Positions 46,362 through 55,927 of a stretch of 64,000 nt of DNA are shown here, one piece after another. Source of the stretch: Sneathiella sp. (GTDB taxonomy: Bacteria > Pseudomonadota > Alphaproteobacteria > Sneathiellales > Sneathiellaceae); NCBI GenBank assembly GCA_002706985.1, contig PAKP01000029.1:62001-126000 (forward strand), read 5' to 3'. The notes below the pieces were generated by a model. The model made no database searches. It was given only the letters and a program-made list of their open reading frames with translations, and was not told where the DNA came from. Made by a program: the position numbers and the translations under genes. The first letter of the stretch is position 1. Each line of letters opens with the position of its first letter.

Positions 46362-46583
46362 ATGGCGCTGATCGATGTAATAGCCGAAGTAACAGGAACA
46401 GTCTGGAAAATTCAGGCCACAGTCGGGCAGGAACTGGAAGAGGATGACGATGTCGTCATTCTCGAAAGCATGAAAATGGAAATCCCCGTTGGCGCACCGG
46501 AAGACGGTAAGGTGACGGAAATTCTGGTTGGTGAAGGCGACTCTGTGTCGGAAGGTCAGGTCATCGCGAAGATTGAGACCTGA
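46362..46583 (+). CDS. stand-alone biotinyl-domain (BCCP-like) protein
   Basis: A 73-residue protein that is just a biotin/lipoyl attachment domain, with the biotinylation motif ESMKMEIP at about residues 35-42. It could serve as the carboxyl carrier of an acyl-CoA carboxylase encoded elsewhere. It lacks the long N-terminal part of AccB. A GAGGAC site precedes the ATG. No carboxylase gene lies nearby. Confidence 0.88.
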   Translation: MALIDVIAEVTGTVWKIQATVGQELEEDDDVVILESMKMEIPVGAPEDGKVTEILVGEGDSVSEGQVIAKIET

Positions 46584-46607
46584 AACCTCTTTTACTTCAA
46601 AAAAATT

Positions 46608-46979
46608 TTACCAGAGCCATGTTGCGGGGTCAGGGATACCTTCTTCCCGCGCATGGAGCTTTAATCCCTTCGCACAGCGAACGATAAACCAGATATAGGC
46701 CGCCAGGATAATCAGAAAGCCAATACCGACAAACGTCAGTAGTGACCCAACAATAAAATACAGCAACAACATCCAAAAACTGCGAATCTGATATCGAAAA
46801 TGGGTCTCTACCCAAGGAGCACCATCTCCCTTGTTGATATAGGCCATCACGACCCCGACCAAATGCGCAACCGGAATGATAAGTCCGGTCAGATAAATGA
46901 AATAGATGATCTGCGCCATCTTTCCGGCGCCGTTCATCCGGGCATTTTCCTCTGCATTGTTCGTGGTGACATCATTCAT
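46608..46979 (-). CDS. DUF4870-like membrane protein
   Basis: A 123-residue protein with three hydrophobic segments (AQIIYFIYLTGLIIPVAHLV, SFWMLLLYFIVGSLL, FLIILAAYIWFIVRCA) and the motif HFRYQIRSFW between them, as in DUF4870. CAGGAG lies 8 bases before ATG 46979. It starts 19 bp after the end of the long coiled-coil gene, so they probably share a transcript. Function unknown. Confidence 0.83.
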   Translation of the reverse strand: MNDVTTNNAEENARMNGAGKMAQIIYFIYLTGLIIPVAHLVGVVMAYINKGDGAPWVETHFRYQIRSFWMLLLYFIVGSLLTFVGIGFLIILAAYIWFIVRCAKGLKLHAREEGIPDPATWLW

Positions 46980-46998
46980 TTTTCTCTCCTGAGGAGCC

Positions 46999-49900
46999 TT
47001 ACTCCATACCGTCCAGCGCTTCTTGCAGCAACAGATACACCTTGCCAACATCCGCGGTGATAAAGGCATCCGACAACAGTTCGGAATGATCAACTGAAGC
47101 GGCTTCCGTCATGATCTCCCGGAATTCCGATACATACTGATCCGCGAAACGACGGAAATCACCATCATCGCGATACCGCGAACGTATTTTTTCCGCGTCC
47201 CGTGATTTCAGCAGCTTCCGCGTGAAAATCCCTTTTTCCCCCTTGCGATACCGCCGCCACAGTTCTTCGGAAAGGCTGCTGTCCATGATCCGGCTCAAAT
47301 CGATTGTCAGAGAATTGAGGTTTTCCATGATGAAAGTCGTCGACTTCATGAATTGCTCATTGCGAATTTTATCCTTTCTCTGCGACAGCTTATCGGCTTC
47401 CTGTTTTGCCCGTGTCGCCGCCACCGAGAGATTAGCTGTCTGCTTCTCGATCTTATTGCCGGACATGAGAGCATCTTCCGCGGCTTTCTCCGCAGCGCGC
47501 ATGAACGCTTCACTCTCATCCTTCAGGATACCTGCCGAATGACTCAGCGTTTCCTCAACCTGCTTTACAGACAATGTCAGCCGCTGATGCTGGCTTTCAA
47601 ATTGCTCCCCAAGCAGGCGGGCACTGTCATGGGCTTTGGCTGTAAATCGGATCAGATCCTCCGCTTGTCCCTGGAACAGTTCTGCGGCGCCCGAACCCGT
47701 CTCCTTGACCTGCTTGCTGGCTTCGGAGATTTTCGCCGTCACGCGGTCGAGGTCCTCATGGATGTGACGACGTGCATCGTCTATTTCCAGTTTATGCTTC
47801 GCCAGTGCCTGATCGGCATACTGAATGCCCTTGATCATCAACTCGCTGGCCCGCGCCAATTCAACAGACCGTTTATGGAACCGGTCGGTCGCCTCTGATG
47901 CATGCTCAACGGACTCGTCCAACATGTAAGATCTTTCAGAGAGCGTTTTCTCAACCGTCTCCACTTGTTCCGTTAACTGACGGGCAATTTCTGCAAGCGC
48001 CTGTGTTTCCTGCTGGAGAATTTCCTCCATCGCTTCCGCATGATCTTTGGCTCGAACAGAAATATCAGCCAGCTCCTCCATATGCACCTTGGCGGAACCG
48101 CTCGCCTCGCTGATGTTGGAAAGCGTTGATCTTGTCACATCCGCAAGCCGGCTTCCCTGGCTTTCCGCCTTCGAGGCGGCCATATTCAATTGCTGTATAT
48201 GATCGGTGGCCTGATCGCCCATAGCCCGAAGCTCAGCTGAGGCGCGTTCCGCGGTTTTAGCAAGTTCCGCCGTTTGAGAATGCGCCGCTTCACCGGATTG
48301 CCGTGCCTGCAGCGTGGCTCGCTCGGCTGTCGCCATAAAATCCTGATGATATCGGATGGTTTCCTCGATCGCCGCCGCCAGCTTGCCTTTAGAATGATCA
48401 GCAGAGGTCCCGATTTCCTTTTGCTGCTTGGCCAGAGCTTCGCTTGCGGAAGCAATTGTGCGGGATGCTTTATCGGCACTGACTTCAATATCCGATCCTT
48501 CACGACGCAATTCTTCGCCAGCTTCCCGCATCCGGTTCGTGACCGCATCGGACGTAAGCTTGAGATCCTCCGCCTGACGCTGAAGGTTTGTTCCGACTTC
48601 CGTAATTCGGCTGTTGGTATCCGTGCTGGCATCGGTCAACAGGAGGACATCTTTCTCGAGGCGGGAACTAATCTCCCGCGACATCTCCAGTATCTGCTCG
48701 GATGCCTGCTCCAGCACGGAAATCTGGTTGCGAAGCTGCTCCTGTATCAAGGTTGTCCGTGCACCCGTTGTTTCAGAAGCCTCATTGAGAGACGCCGCAT
48801 GGCTCGCCAGTTTTTCACCAAGCTGGTCTGCATTGCGCAGTGATTTCTCTCCAGCGGCATCCAGCAGTTCGCGCCCCTGACGCAGGCTCTGGTCTATTGC
48901 CTGCAAGCTGTTGCCGGTTGTTTTGAGGACCTCATCCAGCGCGACAGTTTCATCTTTCAGCTTCAGACTGCTCAGCAGCATCTTCTCCGTCATCTCACTG
49001 GTCTTGACGGCAAGGTCTTCAGTATTCTGGCGCAACTGCTCCGCAGAGCTGCGGGCACCGGTTTCAGCATCTTTCGCCACCTGCAGCAGGCCATCTTCAC
49101 GGCTTTCAAGCTGTTCAAGCGCCATATCGACTTCAGATATACTGGTCATCAGTGTATTACGAAGGGCATTCAGCCGGGTTACCCCCTCATCACTTGCAAT
49201 ACTCAAATCTGTGGTGCTTTGTAGCAATACATCGGCTGTTTTAGAAAGCTCACTTGAAGAATTGCGGGATATATCGGCAATCTCCTGACCGCGTTCGCCA
49301 AGCTTAGCCGCCCCATCATCAAGTTTCTGACGCAATTGGTCCGCGGCTTCTTCAAGGCTTATGATCTGGGCACCTAGCGCATCACGCGCCTCATTCGTTT
49401 TATTAAGCGTCTCTGAGGCATTGGAGAATATCTTTTCACTCGTGTCCGCGAGAATTTTTGCAATATCCTGTGATTTCTCGTCCGCGACACGAACCGCATT
49501 CTCCAAGGCGGAAATCTGAGCGGAGAGGGCGTTTTGAACCGCTTCACTGCGTGTCTCTGTCTCAGTCGCTGCATTGTTCAGGCTGTTCGTTTGCAGCGCG
49601 ACAGCATCGTTGAGCCGCGTTCCCTGCTCATTAATTTTTTCAATCAACGCGCCAATCTGCTGTTCTCTTGCTTCCAGATCTGTTTTCAGCCTGTCTGACG
49701 TTTGCAACAGGCTGTCTGTCGCTGTCTTGGCGTCATCGCCTTGTTTTTCGAGGCGGCCGGATGCATCCTCGATACGGCTTGCGGCCCTGTCGGTTGCGTC
49801 CTGCACCTCTTGCGACTGGCGCTCAAGCGCGGCAGTCAGGCTGGCGACCCGGGCCTCAGCCTGCGGCCCAGGATACCCGAGATTCATCATGAGCTGGTCC

Positions 49901-50229
49901 AGGGCATTGCCTTTCAATCGTGCTTCATGTCCGCGATGAAAATAACCCAGCAACAGCCAAAGGAATGTAAGGGGTGCAAAAGCGCCAATAAGCAGAACAC
50001 CGAGCCCGAATGGCGCGACCTGCAAAATATCGGGCCAGCCGATTCTTGTATAAACATATCCACCAACGGCAACAAGCCAGCCAATGGTCAACAGAACGCC
50101 GATGGCAAAAAGCCACGCAGAACCCGAAAACCCTTTATTTTTCACCGTTTTCTGCGGTTCAGCCACAGATTTTGGCGCCGGCAGATTTTCATCGCTGCGT
50201 GTTTGCACATTCTGATGTTTTTGCAACAT
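46999..50229 (-). CDS. membrane-anchored long coiled-coil protein
   Basis: A 1076-residue protein. A short polar N-terminus is followed by two membrane segments at about 35-60 and 70-95 (WLFAIGVLLTIGWLVAVGGY, FGLGVLLIGAFAPLTFLWLL). From about 110 to 970 runs an almost unbroken coiled-coil rich in Ala, Glu, Gln, Ser and Thr. A compact, charged C-terminal domain (about 975-1076) has WRRYRKGEKGIFTRKLLKS and FRRFADQYVSEF. The composition is like chemoreceptor and apolipoprotein-type helices. It is probably a scaffold reaching from the inner membrane into the cytoplasm. ATG 50229 has GGAGAGG upstream. No known family is certain. Confidence 0.82.
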   Translation of the reverse strand: MLQKHQNVQTRSDENLPAPKSVAEPQKTVKNKGFSGSAWLFAIGVLLTIGWLVAVGGYVYTRIGWPDILQVAPFGLGVLLIGAFAPLTFLWLLLGYFHRGHEARLKGNALDQLMMNLGYPGPQAEARVASLTAALERQSQEVQDATDRAASRIEDASGRLEKQGDDAKTATDSLLQTSDRLKTDLEAREQQIGALIEKINEQGTRLNDAVALQTNSLNNAATETETRSEAVQNALSAQISALENAVRVADEKSQDIAKILADTSEKIFSNASETLNKTNEARDALGAQIISLEEAADQLRQKLDDGAAKLGERGQEIADISRNSSSELSKTADVLLQSTTDLSIASDEGVTRLNALRNTLMTSISEVDMALEQLESREDGLLQVAKDAETGARSSAEQLRQNTEDLAVKTSEMTEKMLLSSLKLKDETVALDEVLKTTGNSLQAIDQSLRQGRELLDAAGEKSLRNADQLGEKLASHAASLNEASETTGARTTLIQEQLRNQISVLEQASEQILEMSREISSRLEKDVLLLTDASTDTNSRITEVGTNLQRQAEDLKLTSDAVTNRMREAGEELRREGSDIEVSADKASRTIASASEALAKQQKEIGTSADHSKGKLAAAIEETIRYHQDFMATAERATLQARQSGEAAHSQTAELAKTAERASAELRAMGDQATDHIQQLNMAASKAESQGSRLADVTRSTLSNISEASGSAKVHMEELADISVRAKDHAEAMEEILQQETQALAEIARQLTEQVETVEKTLSERSYMLDESVEHASEATDRFHKRSVELARASELMIKGIQYADQALAKHKLEIDDARRHIHEDLDRVTAKISEASKQVKETGSGAAELFQGQAEDLIRFTAKAHDSARLLGEQFESQHQRLTLSVKQVEETLSHSAGILKDESEAFMRAAEKAAEDALMSGNKIEKQTANLSVAATRAKQEADKLSQRKDKIRNEQFMKSTTFIMENLNSLTIDLSRIMDSSLSEELWRRYRKGEKGIFTRKLLKSRDAEKIRSRYRDDGDFRRFADQYVSEFREIMTEAASVDHSELLSDAFITADVGKVYLLLQEALDGME

Positions 50230-50339
50230 CACCCCTCTCCTACTAAACTCTGACAGAAGGGTTCCGTAAATCCTCCGCTACGTCAAGTTTTCTGATTATA
50301 CAGGCGGCCTCTGAAGGACAGAAATCCCTGTAAGAACGG

Positions 50340-51482
50340 TTACTTGATAACCCCTGCGGAACGCAATTCCTCTATGGATGCTTCATCAATACCCCAGTCA
50401 CGCATGGCCTCCGTCGTATGCTCGCCGGGCAAGCAGGGCGGGCTCTGAATTGATGCTTCCGTGCGACTGAAGCGGGGGGCCGGCGCAGGCTGAACGATAC
50501 CGTCATATTCAACGAATGTTTGCCGGTGTGTGTTATGGGGATTCTGCGTCGCTTCCATGATGGACAGAACCGGCGCATAACATACATCAGTACCCAGCAT
50601 GATTTCATCCCATTCATCCCGGGTCTTGGACTTGAAAACCTCCGTCAGGCGCGCCTTGATCACAGGCCAGCTTTTCGGCTCCAATTGCGGGGGCAGATCT
50701 TCCTTGTCCAGACCAGTCCTCTCCAGAAGTTCCTGATAGAACTTTTTCTCGATCGAACCGAGGGATATATATTTGCCATCCGCCGTTTCATAGACATCGT
50801 AATAATGCGTACCGGTATCCAGAATATTGACGCCGCGTTCATCTTTCCAGTTCCCGGCGGCCATCAGCCCGTAGAACATGGTCATAAGGGAGGCGGCGCC
50901 ATCAACCATTGCCGTATCGACGACCTGTCCCTTGCCCGATTTCTGGGCCTCAAGGATGCCGCAGACAATCCCGAGCGCCAGATAAAGCGCACCACCACCA
51001 AAATCGCCCACGAGATTGAGCGGGGGAACCGGCGCTTCACCCTTCCGGCCAATGGCGTGAAGGACGCCGGACAGCGCTATATAGTTGATATCGTGACCTG
51101 CCGCCTGCGCCATCGGGCCGTCTTGCCCCCAGCCCGTCATCCGCCCGTACACCAGCTTCGGATTACGCGCGAGTGCTTCGTCCGGCCCCAAGCCCATGCG
51201 TTCCATTACACCCGGGCGAAAACCCTCAATCAGGCCATCCGCCTGTTCGATCAGCTTGAGAACAACTTCGCGCCCCGCTTCGGACTTTGTATCCACAGAT
51301 ATAGATCGGCGACTGCGCATCAGAAGGCTATTGCGGGAGCTTGGCATGCTACCGAGCCCCGGATCGGTCAGGCGATCAATACGCACAATATCGGCACCCA
51401 GGTCGGCCAGCAGCATCGCGCACATTGGCCCCGGTCCAATACCACCCATTTCAACGATCTTATATCCGGCTAACGGTCCCAT
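50340..51482 (-). CDS. CaiB/BaiF CoA-transferase family, alpha-methylacyl-CoA racemase-like
   Basis: A 380-residue family III CoA-transferase fold protein. N-terminal MGPLAGYKIVEMGGIGPGPM, AGHDINYIALSG and LVGDFGGGAL match the alpha-methylacyl-CoA racemase branch, with the catalytic His and Asp in the latter two segments. It may racemise branched acyl-CoA in fatty acid breakdown. ATG 51482 is used because AAAGGAAAAC comes just before; the longer frame to 51512 starts inside it. Confidence 0.85.
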   Translation of the reverse strand: MGPLAGYKIVEMGGIGPGPMCAMLLADLGADIVRIDRLTDPGLGSMPSSRNSLLMRSRRSISVDTKSEAGREVVLKLIEQADGLIEGFRPGVMERMGLGPDEALARNPKLVYGRMTGWGQDGPMAQAAGHDINYIALSGVLHAIGRKGEAPVPPLNLVGDFGGGALYLALGIVCGILEAQKSGKGQVVDTAMVDGAASLMTMFYGLMAAGNWKDERGVNILDTGTHYYDVYETADGKYISLGSIEKKFYQELLERTGLDKEDLPPQLEPKSWPVIKARLTEVFKSKTRDEWDEIMLGTDVCYAPVLSIMEATQNPHNTHRQTFVEYDGIVQPAPAPRFSRTEASIQSPPCLPGEHTTEAMRDWGIDEASIEELRSAGVIK

Positions 51483-51557
51483 TTTGTTTTCCTTTTCTTT
51501 TTTCAGACCCATAATGCTTCGCTCAATTTAAACCGTTCCGACTTGAACTGTCATCCC

Positions 51558-52724
51558 CTAATGCAACAACTTTTCCACCGACAAACGCAGATAGAGACTT
51601 ATAAGCAAAGCCGCCGCGCACAAGCCTGCCATAACGAAATATGCGCCGCTGGCAAAAGCTTGATAGAGATAGCCCGACGCAAATAACCCACCCCCCATGA
51701 TGAGCCCAAGAGAGACGGCCGAATAGAGCCCTTGCGCACGGGCGGAAATTTCCACGGGCAGCTTCTCCGCAATAAACCGCATGGCTCCGAGGTGCGTTGC
51801 CGCGAAGGTTACGCCATGAAGGGTTTGTATTATTATGAGAACCGGCAGGTCCGGCGTGAAACCCATTACAATCCATCTAATCCAACCCGCGACACCACCC
51901 AGAACGAGAAGCCGCAATGGCGTAAAAGACGAGAACAAATGCCGAGCAACGGCAAACAGGATGATCTCGACAATAACGCCCTCAGCCCAGAGAAGACCGA
52001 TTGTGGTGTCGCCAATGCCCTGCTTCTGCCACTGCAGCGTTCCCGATGAATAAAGAATGGCATGGCTGCCCTGTATGAGCCCGGCCATGATCAGAAAAGC
52101 CATGAAATCGGAGTTCTTCAAAAGCCGCCGGAGGCCTTTCCGTCCCTTCTCATTTCGCGTTATCCGGACTTCAGGCAACACCAGACAGCACAGAAAGAGA
52201 AAGAGAAACGCTGCCGATAACATCATTGGAATAAAGTCAGCGCTTCGTCCGGACAGCAATTGACCGCCCCAGAAAGCCGCTACAATAAAAGATACCGAAC
52301 CCCACAGGCGAATTCTTGGATAATCGATTTTTTGTGTCCGTGAGAGGGTTAGTACGAGATTATCGCCCAACGCCGTGAAGGATGAGAAAAATATTCCGAT
52401 CGAAACCGAAAGGATCAGTATCTGCCAGAATCCCTCCGAGAAAAAATAAAACTGAAACAGTCCCAGACAGATTGCCGACATGATAACCAGCGGTGCCTGC
52501 CGACGGCCGGAATAATCCGCTATCGCCGCAATCATCGGCGTAAAAACAATCTTTGCCCATATTGGCGATGAGAGGACAATGCCAATTTCTTCCGGCGTAA
52601 GACCCTTGAAGGAGAGCCAGACGGGCCAGAAAGGCAATTGAAATCCAACGATCAGGAACAGGGCGATATAAAACGGGGCAAGCCGCAGTGAGGTCAGAGT
52701 ATCTGTTGAGAGAACAAGGGGCAC
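51558..52724 (-). CDS. MFS transporter (MFS_1-like)
   Basis: A 388-residue permease with about twelve membrane segments. It has the family-specific LPFWPVWLSFKGLTPEEIGIV opening and the loop ADYSGRRQAPL, as in the 3-phenylpropionate-transporter-like branch (PF12832). Starts at GTG 52724 with GAAAGGCG upstream. Substrate unknown. It precedes the racemase-like gene on the same strand, 75 bp away. Confidence 0.83.
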   Translation of the reverse strand: MPLVLSTDTLTSLRLAPFYIALFLIVGFQLPFWPVWLSFKGLTPEEIGIVLSSPIWAKIVFTPMIAAIADYSGRRQAPLVIMSAICLGLFQFYFFSEGFWQILILSVSIGIFFSSFTALGDNLVLTLSRTQKIDYPRIRLWGSVSFIVAAFWGGQLLSGRSADFIPMMLSAAFLFLFLCCLVLPEVRITRNEKGRKGLRRLLKNSDFMAFLIMAGLIQGSHAILYSSGTLQWQKQGIGDTTIGLLWAEGVIVEIILFAVARHLFSSFTPLRLLVLGGVAGWIRWIVMGFTPDLPVLIIIQTLHGVTFAATHLGAMRFIAEKLPVEISARAQGLYSAVSLGLIMGGGLFASGYLYQAFASGAYFVMAGLCAAALLISLYLRLSVEKLLH

Positions 52725-52887
52725 GAGAAACGCCTTTCAGGCAAGCCGGTTGAGTTTATCTCTAGGCGAGCGATCGCACCCTGTAAAGTCGCGGCGTTTC
52801 GCCAGCATAAATATTTGCCTAACACACTATTCTCTGGCTTAATCAGCAGGCTGAGATTTACGTGATTTCAACATGGAGAATAGGGAA

Positions 52888-53706
52888 ATGGGCAAAATAA
52901 TTGGCGGAATTGTCGTTGGCCTGATCGTTATCATCGGCATCGCGGTCGGTGTGCTCTATTTCAATCTGGACAAAGTCATCATTGCCGCAGTCGAGGAGTA
53001 TGGCTCCGAGGTCACGAAAACCGATGTTGTGCTGAATGAGGTGGACCTGGACCTGACCAGCGGCAAGGGCGCACTGAAAGGGTTCAGCGTCGGTAATCCC
53101 GAGGGATTTGACGAGGATCATTCCATCCGATTTGACAGCGTCGCTGTCGAGGTGAATATCGCAGAAACAAACGATAAACTGATCCATATTCGCGAGATCC
53201 GCGTCGACAATCCATCAATTGTCTATGAAGTTAATCAGACCACGAATAATCTGGATACCATCCGCAATAACGTCGATGCCTTTATGAAAGAGAAAGGGCT
53301 TTCCGGCGGAGAAACGACCGAAACAGACAGCACCGAAGAAGGACCAAAAGTGATTATTGACAATATTTTCATTGATGGCGGACTGGTCACTGTCAAGGCG
53401 GCAATGCTTGGCAACCAGAAGATCGAAGGTAGATTGCCCAACATTCAACTGTCAGACATCGGAAAAGATGAAGGTGGTGCCACGCCGGGCGAAGTCGCCG
53501 CAACGATTATCGATGAAATAACGGGCAAGGCGATGAACGTGATTACTGACCTCGGGATTGGCAAGAATATCGGCACCTTGCTGAACAACGCGGGTGACCT
53601 TGTTAATAAAACCGGCGTTGGAGAGGCAACCAAGGGCGTAACAAAGGGTGCGACGGACGCAGTGGACGGTGCCACTAAATCAATCAAAAATCTGTTAGGC
53701 GATTAA
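52888..53706 (+). CDS. membrane-anchored AsmA/DUF748-like protein
   Basis: A 272-residue protein with one N-terminal membrane segment (IIGGIVVGLIVIIGIAVGVL) and a periplasmic part with the segments ALKGFSVGNPEGF and IRVDNPSIVYEV, resembling a short AsmA-like or DUF748 domain. The C-terminus has repeated Thr-Lys-Gly-rich sequence. ATG 52888 has GGAG 9 bases before it; ATG 52873 would include that site. mscS follows 25 bp later. Confidence 0.72.
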   Translation: MGKIIGGIVVGLIVIIGIAVGVLYFNLDKVIIAAVEEYGSEVTKTDVVLNEVDLDLTSGKGALKGFSVGNPEGFDEDHSIRFDSVAVEVNIAETNDKLIHIREIRVDNPSIVYEVNQTTNNLDTIRNNVDAFMKEKGLSGGETTETDSTEEGPKVIIDNIFIDGGLVTVKAAMLGNQKIEGRLPNIQLSDIGKDEGGATPGEVAATIIDEITGKAMNVITDLGIGKNIGTLLNNAGDLVNKTGVGEATKGVTKGATDAVDGATKSIKNLLGD

Positions 53707-53731
53707 CCCTGTTTCAGAGTAGCGCGTAATC

Positions 53732-54604
53732 ATGGAAAAAGTGAACGAGAATATCGACACCGTCTCAGTCTGGGTTAATCTTGCCGTCGATTTCGCGGTG
53801 GAATACGGCTTTCAGATTCTGGGCGCACTCGTCTTCCTGATTTTCGGGCTTCTGGTCGTCAATTGGATCGGCAATCGTTTGATTAACCTCGCCCTCGCCC
53901 GAAATATTGATGTGACCCTTTCGCAGTTCATGGGAAGCGCTGTCAAGTTCGTCCTGATCATCCTCTTGATTATCATTACCCTGGGCAACTTCGGCATCAG
54001 CATTGCCCCTCTCATCGCGCTGGCCGGTGCGGTGACTTTTGGTGCGACACTTGCGCTGCAAGGGCCAATTTCAAACTTTGGTGCTGGCGTTGCCATTATA
54101 TTAACCCGCCCTTTCGTTGTCGGGAATGTCATTACGGTGCATGGGGTAAGCGGTGTCGTGGACCGGATTACCCTTGGGATTACCTTCCTGACCGGAGAGG
54201 ATGGCGAGCAGATTGCGGTTCCCAACAAGGAAATCGTTGGACAGGTGATTGTCAATTCGATGGAGATGCGCATCGTCGAGAGCAACTTCTGCATTGCTGC
54301 CACCGGGGATACCGAGCGTGTCATCAAGATAGTCCATGAGGCGATCATGAAAGTAGTCGATGCTGACAGCCCGCAGCAGCCTCAGGTTGGTATTCAGGAT
54401 TTTACATACGGCGGCCTGATAATCGGTACCCGCGTCTGGGTTCCGGGCCTCAAATATTTTGAAGACAGATATGTTATAAATGGCGCGATATATGCCGCCC
54501 TTCGAGAAAACGATATTGAATTGATGCAGTTTCAGGGCGCGGGCCTCGCCTTACCGCCTCTCAATGAAGGAACGGGACCCACTGCGCCGCCGCCAATACT
54601 ATAA
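53732..54604 (+). CDS. mscS: small-conductance mechanosensitive channel MscS
   Basis: A 290-residue channel that opens on osmotic downshock. Three membrane segments lie at about 20-110. The pore helix is the glycine- and alanine-rich segment around GAVTFGATLALQGPISNFGAG, followed by the cytoplasmic beta domain (FVVGNVITVHGVSGVVDRI, VPNKEIVGQVIVN) and the vestibule end. It probably shares an operon with the preceding gene. Confidence 0.93.
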   Translation: MEKVNENIDTVSVWVNLAVDFAVEYGFQILGALVFLIFGLLVVNWIGNRLINLALARNIDVTLSQFMGSAVKFVLIILLIIITLGNFGISIAPLIALAGAVTFGATLALQGPISNFGAGVAIILTRPFVVGNVITVHGVSGVVDRITLGITFLTGEDGEQIAVPNKEIVGQVIVNSMEMRIVESNFCIAATGDTERVIKIVHEAIMKVVDADSPQQPQVGIQDFTYGGLIIGTRVWVPGLKYFEDRYVINGAIYAALRENDIELMQFQGAGLALPPLNEGTGPTAPPPIL

Positions 54605-54705
54605 AATCACCAATTATAAATAATAGATGCTTGGTAAATTTGTAAGTTAAACTAATATCTCTATCTTCATAATAGGTAGTACAATAACGTTCAGGAACCG
54701 ATTGA

Positions 54706-54846
54706 ATGAAATATTTATTGATGCTGGGTATCGTTTTCCTCGCCGCAGGATGTGCGAATTTCTCGATCGATAATCCAAACCCTTACAGCGTCTATAACTA
54801 CGACTATCCTGACTGTTGCCAGCAGGACAGCCGCCAACGTCCATAA
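54706..54846 (+). CDS. 46-residue small lipoprotein
   Basis: Starts at ATG 54706 with CAGGA upstream. The first 15 residues are a lipoprotein signal and the lipobox LAAGC ends at Cys16. The mature part is about 30 residues, rich in Tyr, Asn and Pro, with a CC pair near the end. I do not recognise a family. It is short, but the signal and ribosome binding site support it. Confidence 0.65.
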   Translation: MKYLLMLGIVFLAAGCANFSIDNPNPYSVYNYDYPDCCQQDSRQRP

Positions 54847-54965
54847 CCTCAGGCAATTGAGTAATCTCAAAAAGGAATATTTAGTATCGCAGGTGTTTAA
54901 TATGCGATGTGGGTGAGCGGCATTCAACAACACCGAGCCAGAATATCTGCCTGACTGAATTGAAC

Positions 54966-55586
54966 TTATTCACAGGACCCGTCCCACGGGACGGTCACAA
55001 AAACGGTTTTACCGTTAGCCCCCGGGAAATCCTGGAACAAGGCATCCAGAACTTCATCGAATACCCCGGCAAGTGTAGGACATCGTCCAGCGGATTGCGC
55101 GCGCCCTTCATATACTCGTATAGGGCTTTCCGACTGCGCCGTATTTCCCTCAACAATATCTATTGCAATATATCGATTATATTCGGACCAAGTCTGGGTG
55201 TTATATGTTCTTCCGACTGATCCGTAAAACGGATAGCTGCCAACGCCGACACCTAGGCCGAAGCTTCCGAATGTGGGTGAGGAGGTTGTTGATGAGCGTT
55301 GTTCGGTTCCATCCACGCCGTAGGAGACAAGTGCAACATAATCCGGATTAGCCAGATCCTCCTGTACATCAAAGCCAACAAAATCCAGTTTGTTGGCGAT
55401 TTTCGGACGATAGTTCAAGAATTCAAGGCTCGTTTCCTTCTCCGGCGCTTCAGCGCGCACCACAATTGTTTTGTCGTTAATACTACTTAGCTGCGGCGTA
55501 AAAAATGTTGTGACGTTCGCGTTTATTTCCGGCTTAGCACAGGCTGCCAAAACCATACCGACAAGAATAAATATGAGGACTCTCAT
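54966..55586 (-). CDS. DUF4136-like lipoprotein
   Basis: A 206-residue lipoprotein: signal with lipobox LAAC near residue 16, then a domain with FLNYRPKIANKLDFVGF and PDYVALVSYGVDG as in DUF4136. A glycine-rich loop (FGSFGLGVGVGSYPFYGSVG) sits in the middle. GGAG lies 7 bases before ATG 55586. It converges with the small lipoprotein. Probably attached to an envelope membrane; no function known. Confidence 0.8.
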   Translation of the reverse strand: MRVLIFILVGMVLAACAKPEINANVTTFFTPQLSSINDKTIVVRAEAPEKETSLEFLNYRPKIANKLDFVGFDVQEDLANPDYVALVSYGVDGTEQRSSTTSSPTFGSFGLGVGVGSYPFYGSVGRTYNTQTWSEYNRYIAIDIVEGNTAQSESPIRVYEGRAQSAGRCPTLAGVFDEVLDALFQDFPGANGKTVFVTVPWDGSCE

Positions 55587-55927
55587 CAATTAGCTCCAAA
55601 GGATATCCAAACGGGCTCGCCTACCAATATTGTCCACATGATCCATGCATTCAACATTAGGAGCTTAATAATGCCAAATTTATGCGATATCGCCAAAGGT
55701 ATGCATTAACCATAGCCGCCAATTATTTTTACATCTACGCATATTTTCGATATAATTTGACTATTATTTTTTGGGTCGGTTACCGGTCCGTGTTGTGTTT
55801 AAGATAAACAACTTATGAAGACATGGCGTCATAATTATTCGGCGTATGCGAGAATAAAAAAATCGGTGAATTCCATAACCGGTTGATAAAAATAGTTTCT
55901 TAATATGAAGTAGAAGGCGGAGTAGAT
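55587..55927. other. gene-free intergenic stretch
   Basis: About 340 AT-rich bases between two divergent genes. No open frame with a ribosome binding site is visible. The stretch CGGTTACCGG near 55780 is a short partial palindrome and may be part of a control site. I cannot identify promoters with confidence. Confidence 0.5.
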
